A stretch of 9,773 nucleotides of DNA. Origin: an uncultured Ruminococcus sp. Lineage in GTDB: Bacteria > Bacillota > Clostridia > Oscillospirales > Ruminococcaceae. Shown here in pieces: positions 1 to 4,457 of this stretch; the first letter of the stretch is position 1, and every line of letters starts with the position of its first letter. The stretch is taken from positions 1-9,773 of the forward strand of contig CAMWXM010000093.1 of the NCBI GenBank assembly GCA_947178195.1, read 5' to 3'. The position numbers were made by a program, and so were the translations under genes. Under the pieces are notes generated by a model. That model was not told the origin of the DNA. It was given only the letters and a program-made list of their open reading frames with translations, and ran no database searches.

Positions 1-4
1 GTTG

Positions 5-10
5 TATAAT
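5..10 (+). promoter_or_regulatory. Possible -10 box (TATAAT) at the left edge
   Basis: A perfect TATAAT lies 60 bases upstream of the first ATG, with TTG directly before it. Any -35 box would be outside the window, so the promoter cannot be confirmed. The sequence between here and the first gene (11-56) is AT-rich with no other obvious signal. Confidence 0.25.
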
Positions 11-70
11 GTACTCATATCAAGGTAAACCAATCTAAATATGACAACAAGATATTAAGGAGGAATCTAT

Positions 71-208
71 ATGACAGATATTCAAAAAGAAAGTCAACAG
101 GCGCTCTCAGCGTACAGAGCCCTTGCACCGGGCGAAAAAGAAGCTTTTAAGGCACTTGCAAATCTATTTATATTCATGTACAAGAGCAGACAACAGGAAA
201 AGAAATAG
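71..208 (+). CDS. Small phage protein of unknown function (45 aa)
   Basis: An ATG at 71 follows a near-perfect ribosome site, AAGGAGG at 57-63, and opens a 45-codon frame ending in TAG at 206-208. The product starts MTDIQKESQQALSAYRALAP and ends with the basic tail KSRQQEKK. It looks mostly helical: a polar N-terminal helix, a Pro-Gly turn near residues 20-21, then an amphipathic helix with an aromatic stretch (FIFMY, about residues 33-37). I do not recognise a family. The next gene starts 10 bases after its stop, so the two are probably co-translated. It could be a small regulator or a protein-protein adaptor, but nothing in the sequence decides this. Confidence 0.6.
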   Translation: MTDIQKESQQALSAYRALAPGEKEAFKALANLFIFMYKSRQQEKK

Positions 209-218
209 GAGGGAAACT

Positions 219-392
219 ATGAAATCAAGGATAAAAGAAGTCGAGGTGCGTGAGCATACTTGCAGCAAGGTTGATTCGATGTTGATAGGTAAAGTTTTGG
301 CAAATATGGTCAAGAGGTATTACGAAGAAAATCCAGAGGATTATGAAAAGGTATGCAAAGAACACGACCAATTATATGCGAAAGAACCGTAA
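219..392 (+). CDS. Small phage protein of unknown function (57 aa)
   Basis: The start chosen is ATG 219, behind AGGAGGG at 207-213 that overlaps the stop of the preceding gene. An in-frame ATG at 123 would lie inside that gene and has no ribosome site. The 57-residue product begins MKSRIKEVEVREHTCSKVDS and is charged and probably helical, with a central LIGKVLANMVKRYY segment followed by an acidic/basic tail. No known domain is recognised. Its first five residues, MKSRI, are also the first five of the gene at 1722, and the gene at 2039 begins MKSS. The remaining residues of these proteins do not match, so the similarity may reflect the translation start region rather than common ancestry. The gene ends just before the large non-coding region. 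Confidence 0.6.
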   Translation: MKSRIKEVEVREHTCSKVDSMLIGKVLANMVKRYYEENPEDYEKVCKEHDQLYAKEP

Positions 393-439
393 ATATAAGT
401 GGTGCGGTTTAGCCGATGTACGAAAACATCGGCAGATAT

Positions 440-485
440 GGGCTAAATGGATTATAAACAGGTTCAATTCCTGTATAGCCCACCA
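440..485 (+). other. tRNA-like minihelix 1: acceptor stem, T-arm and encoded CCA, no anticodon arm
   Basis: GGGCTA (440-445) pairs with TAGCCC (476-481). A canonical T-arm follows the tRNA rules exactly: stem ACAGG 458-462 with CCTGT 470-474, and seven-base loop TTCAATT 463-469. The 3' strand is followed by a discriminator A (482) and CCA (483-485). Only about 12 bases lie between the 5' acceptor strand and the T stem, where a normal tRNA has about 40 for D and anticodon arms. An acceptor plus T-arm minihelix is the known minimal substrate shape for RNase P, so this could be a processing signal, a tRNA mimic or a remnant of a deleted tRNA. Confidence 0.5.
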
Positions 486-588
486 AGAGGTCTAAGTTAC
501 ACTTTCTCGAAGACCCTTTCAAAAGTTATGGGAAGTGCGCTTCTGGACGGTTGTGCGAGAACAGCAACCTGTGCGGACTGCACAGATA

Positions 589-640
589 AGGTCGTGAGCT
601 TAAGGCAATAGGCGTGTGGGTTCGATCCCCACTCCGACCT
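589..640 (+). other. tRNA-like minihelix 2: acceptor stem, D-loop-like bases and T-arm, no anticodon arm
   Basis: AGGTCG (589-594) pairs with CGACCT (635-640). The T-arm is perfect: GTGGG 616-620 with CCCAC 628-632 around the loop TTCGATC 621-627. The 19-22 bases between them contain TTAAGGCAATA, which resembles a tRNA D-loop, but there is no room for an anticodon arm. No CCA is encoded after base 640. A hairpin with a seven-base loop (569-573/581-585) lies just upstream and looks like an anticodon arm in geometry, but base 33 of such a loop would be G rather than the universal T. Confidence 0.4.
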
Positions 641-900
641 TGTGTCGGGTGACATGAAACTTATACAGGTAAAGGTACTTATCTGTTTTGCAGTCGGACT
701 TTGGAAAGGTGCGATTTGAAATCACACCTATAGAAGCAAACGACAGTTTACAAAATTGGTAACTTTGAATAGAAAGAGGCGATTAAAATGCACCTTTAAA
801 TCCCCCATCTCCTGAGTAAGAGATGTAAAACCATCTGCTTGCCAGCCGTCTTGTCAATGACGTAAAACTTGGTAGGTATATCTGCCTGAAAGCCGTGGAT

Positions 901-932
901 CAGAAGTTAGGGTTCGATTCCCTCTTGCTGCA
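901..932 (+). other. tRNA-like minihelix 3: T-arm on a continuous acceptor-like stem
   Basis: CAGAAG (901-906) pairs with CTTGCTG (924-930) with one bulged G at 927. It continues through a two-base step into AGGG 909-912 paired with CCCT 920-923 around the T-loop TTCGATT 913-919. Base 932 would be the discriminator A; no CCA follows. A full tRNA reading ending here fails, because the bases 70-75 upstream do not form an acceptor stem with TTGCTGC. Alternatively TGCTGCA (926-932) can pair with TGCAGCA (985-991) downstream. Confidence 0.35.
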
Positions 933-1070
933 ATTTGGCGCAGAGCTTTCCCATGGTATAAAGAGATTCCCCAGCGGTCTGCGGTGCAGCAGATGGCAGA
1001 GCTGAAAAGTACCAAAAGTTCAACTGCACTAACGGATGGTACAAGTACCGTGGGGGTTGCCGGTACACCT

Positions 1071-1091
1071 GCCCTATTATGCAAATAGGGC
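1071..1091 (+). other. 8-bp hairpin just upstream of tRNA-Leu
   Basis: GCCCTATT (1071-1078) pairs perfectly with AATAGGGC (1084-1091) around a five-base loop, six bases before the tRNA 5' end. No T-run follows, so it is not an intrinsic terminator. It may be the 3' closing element of the upstream structured RNA or may help present the tRNA 5' leader for RNase P. Confidence 0.55.
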
Positions 1092-1097
1092 ATAAAT

Positions 1098-1182
1098 GTG
1101 GATATGGTGAAATAGGCAGACACGATAGATTTAGGTTCTATTGCCGTAAGGCGTACCGGTTCGACTCCGGTTATCCGCACCA
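1098..1182 (+). tRNA. tRNA-Leu (anticodon UAG)
   Basis: An 85-base class II tRNA. The acceptor stem GTGGATA 1098-1104 pairs with TATCCGC 1172-1178, including one G-T pair. The anticodon arm is ATAGA/TCTAT around loop TTTAGGT, giving anticodon TAG, which reads CUA (and by wobble CUG) leucine codons. A long variable arm of the TGCCGTAAGGCGT type is present, as expected for leucine tRNAs. The T-arm is ACCGG TTCGACT CCGGT, discriminator A 1179 and encoded CCA 1180-1182. All arms are intact, so it should be functional. It sits between two structured non-coding stretches rather than in an ordinary tRNA array. A hairpin with a GAAA tetraloop (TGCC 1183-1186/GGCA 1191-1194) starts immediately after CCA. 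Confidence 0.95.
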
Positions 1183-1600
1183 TGCCGAAAGGCAAAAAAA
1201 TTACATACTGGTTTTTAAGAGCAAGAAGTTTCCATAAAAAACATAGGGTGAGAGTAGCCGATGCAATAAAATACTCGGCTCTTCGGGGCGTAGTCCTGAC
1301 GTTCCGGACAAGCAGGAGAGGAATCTTAGATGCTAAAAATCCTCAATAAAAACAGAGCATAGGTTGGATGTTCCACCGGAAGGAAAATACAGCGGAAGAA
1401 AAGAACGTGGGATGGAATGCGTTAGTGGAGTAAATGAAAAACCGACTGCTGTAACGGCTGAAAAACCGTGCTGTCAGGATGCCGATGAAACGACCGAGCG
1501 ACCGATATACGGCGAAAATGTGTCAAAGGTACAGCTTTTTATTTTCCCATTCAGCCGGGAAAACTGTGCCTCTTCACTCCCTCGCTCCCTCAACCGGTCA
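1183..1600 (+). ncRNA. Candidate structured non-coding RNA downstream of tRNA-Leu
   Basis: No credible gene occupies 1183-1721; an 83-codon frame at 1364-1615 lacks a ribosome site and a protein-like composition. The stretch holds hairpins TGCC-GAAA-GGCA (1183-1194), AGCCGA 1256-1261/TCGGCT 1275-1280, GTCC/GGAC or alternatively TCCTG/CAGGA around 1292-1317, GAGGA 1318-1322/TCCTC 1340-1344 with inner TTAG/CTAA, and a strong stem TTTTCCC 1542-1548/GGGAAAA 1557-1563 closed by ACAG 1531-1534/CTGT 1564-1567. The motif TAGCCGATG at 1255-1263 also occurs at 410-418 in the upstream structured region, each time starting a hairpin. It may be a second RNA, or the 3' domain of one giant RNA that contains the tRNA, as described for some GOLLD RNAs. 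The ends are guesses. Confidence 0.35.
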
Positions 1601-1604
1601 GTTT

Positions 1605-1667
1605 TCAACACCTAAATCAACAGTTTCAACGTTGAATAAATGTTAAATATTTGTTGATAGATAATAT
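1605..1667 (+). promoter_or_regulatory. Operator-like region with five TCAAC half-sites and a possible -10 box
   Basis: Within 53 bases there are three TCAAC (1605-1609, 1617-1621, 1626-1630) and two GTTGA (1631-1635, 1653-1657). Two form the perfect 12-base palindrome TTCAACGTTGAA at 1625-1636, and two form the spaced inverted repeat ATCAACA 1616-1622/TGTTGAT 1652-1658. GATAAT at 1660-1665 or TAATAT at 1662-1667 could be a -10 box, and TTGAAT at 1632-1637 a -35, though no pair has ideal spacing. The position directly before the gene block starting at 1722 suits a promoter controlled by a phage repressor. Confidence 0.4.
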
Positions 1668-1721
1668 TTTTGGAAACAGTCCAGCGGAAACCTTTCAAAA
1701 TTTATTTAGGAGACGAATGGA

Positions 1722-2042
1722 ATGAAATCAAGAATTGTAACTATGAGCGAATCAGAAGTTCGCAGACAGGTTCAAACGGAGTATCAGAAAATCAAGGACA
1801 CGGTTTATGAAAATATCATGAAAGATGTGATTCCACAGTTTACAGCGGTATGTATGTGCGTTCTGAACCGTGAATACGGATTCGGTGTTAAAAGGCTGCA
1901 AAGATTTCTGGACAGTGTAAATTCAGAATTTGAGATTATGAATAATGGATTTCTGGGTAGAAAATATGATCCTTTGGACTGTCTGAAATTTCTGAAAGAC
2001 AAGTATAAAATCGATTTGGATAAGGAGTTGAATTCAAAATGA
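1722..2042 (+). CDS. Conserved-type phage protein of unknown function (106 aa)
   Basis: First gene of the accessory block. ATG 1722 lies about nine bases after TAGGAG (1707-1712). The product is helical and charged. Residues 8-35 look like a long helix with heptad-like spacing. The middle carries LNREYGFGVKRLQRF (about 49-63), a motif I associate with small hypothetical proteins of clostridial prophages, and the C-terminus carries CLKFLKDKYKIDLDKEL. No catalytic motif is visible. It shares only MKSRI with the gene at 219. Its stop overlaps the next ATG as ATGA (2039-2042), implying translational coupling. Function unknown. Confidence 0.75.
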   Translation: MKSRIVTMSESEVRRQVQTEYQKIKDTVYENIMKDVIPQFTAVCMCVLNREYGFGVKRLQRFLDSVNSEFEIMNNGFLGRKYDPLDCLKFLKDKYKIDLDKELNSK

Positions 2043-2224
2043 AATCGAGTCAATATGATTCTCAATATCTTAATGGAGAAAGCTTGATGATGTGGGCAGT
2101 ACGTTGGTTTAATATGAGCAATGATGACTTTTTCAGGTCTTATGGCTTTAATTTTAACCCACACGCATATACAGGTTTGTACGAGGAAGCAAGAGAAAGG
2201 GTATGTGGAAATGAATCTCAATAA
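2039..2224 (+). CDS. Small phage protein of unknown function (61 aa)
   Basis: Starts inside the stop of the previous gene (ATGA), so it is probably translated by re-initiation; GGAG at about 2024-2027 may help. The product is aromatic-rich: WAVRWFNMSNDDFFRSYGFNF (about residues 19-39) followed by AYTGLYEEARERV. The pattern WF-N-S-D-FF-YGFNF recurs in small clostridial prophage proteins, as far as I recall, without a known role. No signal peptide, membrane segment or metal site is seen. The end overlaps the following gene by 14 bases. Confidence 0.7.
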   Translation: MKSSQYDSQYLNGESLMMWAVRWFNMSNDDFFRSYGFNFNPHAYTGLYEEARERVCGNESQ

Positions 2225-2501
2225 AATAGAACGGTGTGGAACGCTTCCTCCAACGGTGATAAATCCTCATGATGGCTACAAGGAAACGAAAGTAATGTGG
2301 CTGTCAGCCGAAGTAAGGGTGCTTAGTAACAACGATATTCCACTTAACGAGGATATTGCACTGGCTTTGGATTCAATCCAAGAAACAGTCAGACGTGCAA
2401 GGATAGACCGCCTTGTTGAGGAGTATGCGGAGTGGATGCACAGGAGAGGCATTATAGCCACTGGTGGTACGGAAACAGAAGTTATAAGGGAGGCGGTGTA
2501 A
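2211..2501 (+). CDS. Hypothetical phage protein (96 aa)
   Basis: I chose ATG 2211 (MNLNKIERCG) because AGAAAGGG lies about ten bases upstream at 2193-2200. An earlier in-frame ATG at 2121 would overlap most of the preceding gene and has no ribosome site. The protein has an N-terminal extended part with prolines (TLPPTVINPHDGY, about 12-24) and a C-terminal helical half (about 45-83) with alternating charges, EETVRRAR-like and LVEEYAEWMHRRG. I do not recognise a family. It overlaps the upstream gene by 14 bases and ends three bases before the next start. Confidence 0.65.
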   Translation: MNLNKIERCGTLPPTVINPHDGYKETKVMWLSAEVRVLSNNDIPLNEDIALALDSIQETVRRARIDRLVEEYAEWMHRRGIIATGGTETEVIREAV

Positions 2502-2503
2502 AA

Positions 2504-2833
2504 ATGAGACTGATTGATGCAGATGCAATTCTCTGCAAAATGGAATCCGTCATGGATATGCAAGATGCTTACTTACCAGTGCATTTCATGGAGATGGTAA
2601 TTGATGATATGCCCACAGCAGAGCCTGTAAGGCATGGTTGCAACATAACAATACAACATCCAGTTGACGAATTTGTTTGCTCAGAATGCAAGATACATCT
2701 TAAAGATTATGTGCGTGTCGAAGATTATGAAGATAGCGGAGACATTACGCACCATGAATACGAAATAAAATACTGCCCTGAATGTGGTGCAAAGATGGAT
2801 TTGGAGGTTAATGATGAATCAGAAATTTTGTAA
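2504..2833 (+). CDS. Zinc-ribbon prophage protein of the 'MRLIDADAL' type (109 aa)
   Basis: ATG 2504 follows GGGAGG (2488-2493). A longer frame from 2432 has no ribosome site. The N-terminus MRLIDADAI and the MPTAEPVRHG segment (about 36-45) are hallmarks of a very common small protein of clostridial prophages. Two Cys pairs, C59-x2-C62 and C91-P-E-C94-G, should make one zinc ribbon, with the usual ending YCPECGAKMD. The residues between the pairs are acidic. The molecular role of this family is unknown; nucleic-acid or protein binding is the usual guess. Its 3' end overlaps the following zinc-ribbon gene by 20 bases. Confidence 0.85.
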   Translation: MRLIDADAILCKMESVMDMQDAYLPVHFMEMVIDDMPTAEPVRHGCNITIQHPVDEFVCSECKIHLKDYVRVEDYEDSGDITHHEYEIKYCPECGAKMDLEVNDESEIL

Positions 2834-3119
2834 AAAGTGCGGAAGCGTTTCATTGTATACTGAGCTAAAAGGTAATCAAACAGGGTTGTATTGCAGTGAT
2901 TGTGGTGCGTGGATAAAATGGTTGAACAAGAACGAGCGCAGAGCTTTTGAACATAATCAGAAGCTTAAAAACACTAAACTCATAGAGGACAACACAAAAA
3001 TTGGCGAGTGGGTATATGGTGAATTCGATATTCCGCACTGCTCCGAATGCGGTAAAGAAGTATTGCCCTGTGACATATCGCCTTACTGCCCTAACTGCGG
3101 AGCAAAGATGGAGGGGTAA
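2814..3119 (+). CDS. Double zinc-ribbon protein (101 aa)
   Basis: Two adjacent ATGs occur at 2811 and 2814. GGAGG at 2803-2807 fits 2814 better (6 bases, against 3). Residues 6-30 form one zinc ribbon (C6-x2-C9 and C27-x2-C30) followed by GAWIKWLNKNERRAF, a signature of phage zinc-ribbon proteins. Residues 76-95 form a second (C76-x2-C79 and C92-x2-C95) ending CPNCGAKMEG. The second ribbon resembles the C-terminus of the preceding gene, so parts of the two may share origin. Probable nucleic-acid binding or structural role; no enzyme motif. It ends one base before the start of the PAPS-reductase-like gene. Confidence 0.85.
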   Translation: MNQKFCKKCGSVSLYTELKGNQTGLYCSDCGAWIKWLNKNERRAFEHNQKLKNTKLIEDNTKIGEWVYGEFDIPHCSECGKEVLPCDISPYCPNCGAKMEG

Positions 3120-3120
3120 A

Positions 3121-3901
3121 ATGGAACACATTTTATCATTAAGCTATGGCAAAGACAGCCTTGCTTGTCTGGGTGCAATAAAGGAGTTGGGTTTGCCGCT
3201 TGATCGTATAATTCATGCTGAAATATGGGCAACTGATACTATTCCTGCTGATTTGCCGCCTATGATGGAGTTTAAAGCTAAAGCGGATAAAATCATCAAG
3301 GAACGTTACGGAATAACCGTTGAACACGTTGATGCAGGTGTAACTTATGAGGAGATTTTTTTATCGTGTTGTTAAGTCTAAAAAAAGTGTATATTCTGAA
3401 CATATAAATGGTTTCCCTTTGACTACAGGGGCATGGTGCAATAGCAAACTGAAAGTTACCGCATTGAATAAAATTGATAAAAATGCAGTTTCATATATTG
3501 GCATTGCCTACGATGAACCAAAACGTTTCAAGGTTTTATCTGATACTAAAATTTCACCGCTTGTTATGGCAAGGTGGACTGAAAAGATGTGTTATGACTG
3601 GTGCAGTGAAAATAATTTGCTTTCGCCAATATATACTTCGGCAAGTCGTGGTGGTTGTTGGTTCTGCCACAACCAAGGCGTTGACCAACTGAGATTACTT
3701 AGAAAAAGCTATCCTGACTACTGGAAACTGCTTATGAAGTGGGATAATGATTCTCCTGTAACTTTTAAGCCGGATTTTCGTACAGTTCATGACTATGACA
3801 AGCGTTTTGAATTCGAGGATAAAGGTTACATACAGCCGGGTGATAGACGATTTAGGTGGAAATGCCTTGATGAAGATTTACAATTGCCTTTGAAAATTTA
3901 G
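3121..3901 (+). pseudogene. PAPS-reductase-family phage protein, broken by a +1 frameshift
   Basis: The first part (3121-3357) starts MEHILSLSYGKDSLACLGAI, where S8-Y-G-K-D-S13 is the PP-loop that binds ATP or PAPS in the phosphoadenosine phosphosulfate reductase family. Reading stops at TAA 3373-3375. The rest of the protein continues in the +1 frame to 3901: NGFPLTTGAWCNSKLK, then a CWFC motif at 3656-3667 in ASRGGCWFCHNQGVDQLR, then a WDNDSPVTFKPDFRT tail. Together they make about 260 residues, the size expected for this phage family. The break lies at seven T (3356-3362); six would restore one continuous frame (EEIFYRVVKSKK). So it is a recent mutation, a sequencing or assembly slip, or a site rescued by polymerase slippage. 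Members are often near phage DNA-modification or nucleotide-metabolism genes, but the substrate here is unknown. Confidence 0.85.
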
Positions 3902-3914
3902 GAGGAAAAGAAAA

Positions 3915-4250
3915 ATGATTAAAAAATATGATCCGAATATTTATGATGCAACGCACACAGTTAGAATAACGCTTATGCAGTGGGATTATGTTGGACACAT
4001 TTCCCGACGGGTAGGAGGCAACTGTAAGGGGGCAGATTTACTCAATGCTGATTGTTTTGAATTTGACAATCAGGACGATATAGATCGCTACGTTGAAAAT
4101 GACTGTGAACTTTCGTATAACGAGGAGTATGACGAATATACAGCTGTTTTGACAAAGCCTAACGGCGATCAGCTTGAAGTGCAAGGTAACGAACAAGAAA
4201 TGAAAAATATGGTAGTAGCTATAGAGTTCGTAGAAGTGGTGGAGGATTGA
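3915..4250 (+). CDS. Hypothetical phage protein, possibly DUF5406-like (111 aa)
   Basis: ATG 3915 has AGGAGG at 3900-3905 and a nine-base spacer. The N-terminus, MIKKYDPNIYDATHTVRITL, followed by QWDYVGHISRRVGGNCKGADLL, resembles my memory of the Firmicute DUF5406 family, but I cannot confirm it. The rest is acidic and likely alpha/beta, with YNEEYDEYTAVL (about 69-80) and a C-terminal helix. No catalytic residues stand out. It is separated from the broken PAPS-reductase gene by 13 bases, and its stop lies just before the next start. Confidence 0.75.
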   Translation: MIKKYDPNIYDATHTVRITLMQWDYVGHISRRVGGNCKGADLLNADCFEFDNQDDIDRYVENDCELSYNEEYDEYTAVLTKPNGDQLEVQGNEQEMKNMVVAIEFVEVVED

Positions 4251-4252
4251 AA

Positions 4253-4444
4253 ATGGAAAAGACTGATTTTTATATAAACCAGAAACCAGTATCAATCACA
4301 TTTGAATGTCCTCATTGTGATTACGATGTAACTATTGACTGGGACGATTTGGACGCTCCTGAGTATTGGGGTGATGATTGGGGAGAAATTGATTGCCCTC
4401 ATTACGGTAAAGTCGTTTCTCTTGGTGATTATGATATGGATTGA
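4253..4444 (+). CDS. Small zinc-ribbon-like protein with a missing cysteine (63 aa)
   Basis: I chose ATG 4253 because GGAGG at 4241-4245 is seven bases away. The frame also has a TTG at 4247, but that is only one base from the ribosome site. The protein is FYINQKPVSITFECPHCDYDV, an acidic tryptophan-rich middle (DWDDLDAPEYWGDDWGEID), then CPHYGK. C19 and C22 form the first knuckle and C48 the third ligand, but position 51 is Tyr where a zinc ribbon would have Cys. Zinc binding may be lost or completed by another residue, for example His50. Neighbours are also small Cys-rich proteins. Function unknown. Confidence 0.75.
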   Translation: MEKTDFYINQKPVSITFECPHCDYDVTIDWDDLDAPEYWGDDWGEIDCPHYGKVVSLGDYDMD

Positions 4445-4457
4445 AAGGGGAATAAAA

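Larger units (their letters stand above)
395..1097 (+). ncRNA. Candidate large structured non-coding RNA region upstream of tRNA-Leu
   Basis: About 700 bases with no credible protein frame but dense strong hairpins. Those I can pair by eye: 412-419/426-433 (8 bp); 549-553/565-569; 569-573/581-585; 665-672/679-686 (8 bp with one G-T); 707-716/720-729 (nine of ten paired); 806-811/820-825; 969-972/1052-1055 with CGG 975-977/CCG 1048-1050; 984-989/1024-1029; 1071-1078/1084-1091. Three tRNA-type T-arms with acceptor-like stems lie inside it. Size, ornate folding, position beside a tRNA and phage context match what is known of the ROOL and GOLLD classes of giant bacterial RNAs, which are common in Firmicute phages and prophages and often sit near tRNAs. 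I cannot verify membership by eye, and the ends are unknown; it may be several separate RNAs or decayed tRNA genes. The strand is inferred from the T-arms, the tRNA and the flanking genes. Confidence 0.45.

Noticed and set aside
400..485. A normal-length tRNA closed by TGGTG...CACCA
   Set aside because: TGGTGCGG does not pair in tRNA register with ATAGCCC; the pairing includes the CCA itself, which would be wrong for a tRNA.
860..932. A complete third tRNA (possibly Phe, GAA-like loop near 885-891)
   Set aside because: The 5' bases do not form an acceptor stem with TTGCTGC and the anticodon stem has mismatches; only the T-arm and a short stem hold, so it is listed as a minihelix.
926..1010. 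A circularly permuted tRNA (T-arm half first, TGCAGCA 5' strand downstream)
   Set aside because: TGCTGCA pairs with TGCAGCA at 985-991, but no D-arm or anticodon arm follows the downstream strand.
854..1195. A 113-codon minus-strand frame
   Set aside because: It is the antisense of tRNA-Leu and of the T-arm at 901-932 (the product has the 'GNRTLTS' and 'ITGVEP' strings typical of translated tRNA antisense), and it opposes all other genes.
1183..1201. Intrinsic terminator for tRNA-Leu
   Set aside because: The hairpin TGCC-GAAA-GGCA is followed by A residues, not T, on the plus strand.
1435..1515. CRISPR-like or tandem repeat array (TGAAAAACCG, CGACCGA units)
   Set aside because: Only two imperfect copies of each, with no regular spacers.
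1364..1615. An 83-codon plus-strand frame
   Set aside because: No ribosome site, atypical composition (PCCQDADET..., SSLPRSLNRS) and it overlaps strong RNA hairpins.
3357..3363. Programmed -1 frameshift at T-TTT-TTA
   Set aside because: The required shift to reach the second half is +1 (or -2); a -1 shift ends at a stop within about 20 codons, and no clear downstream stimulator is seen.
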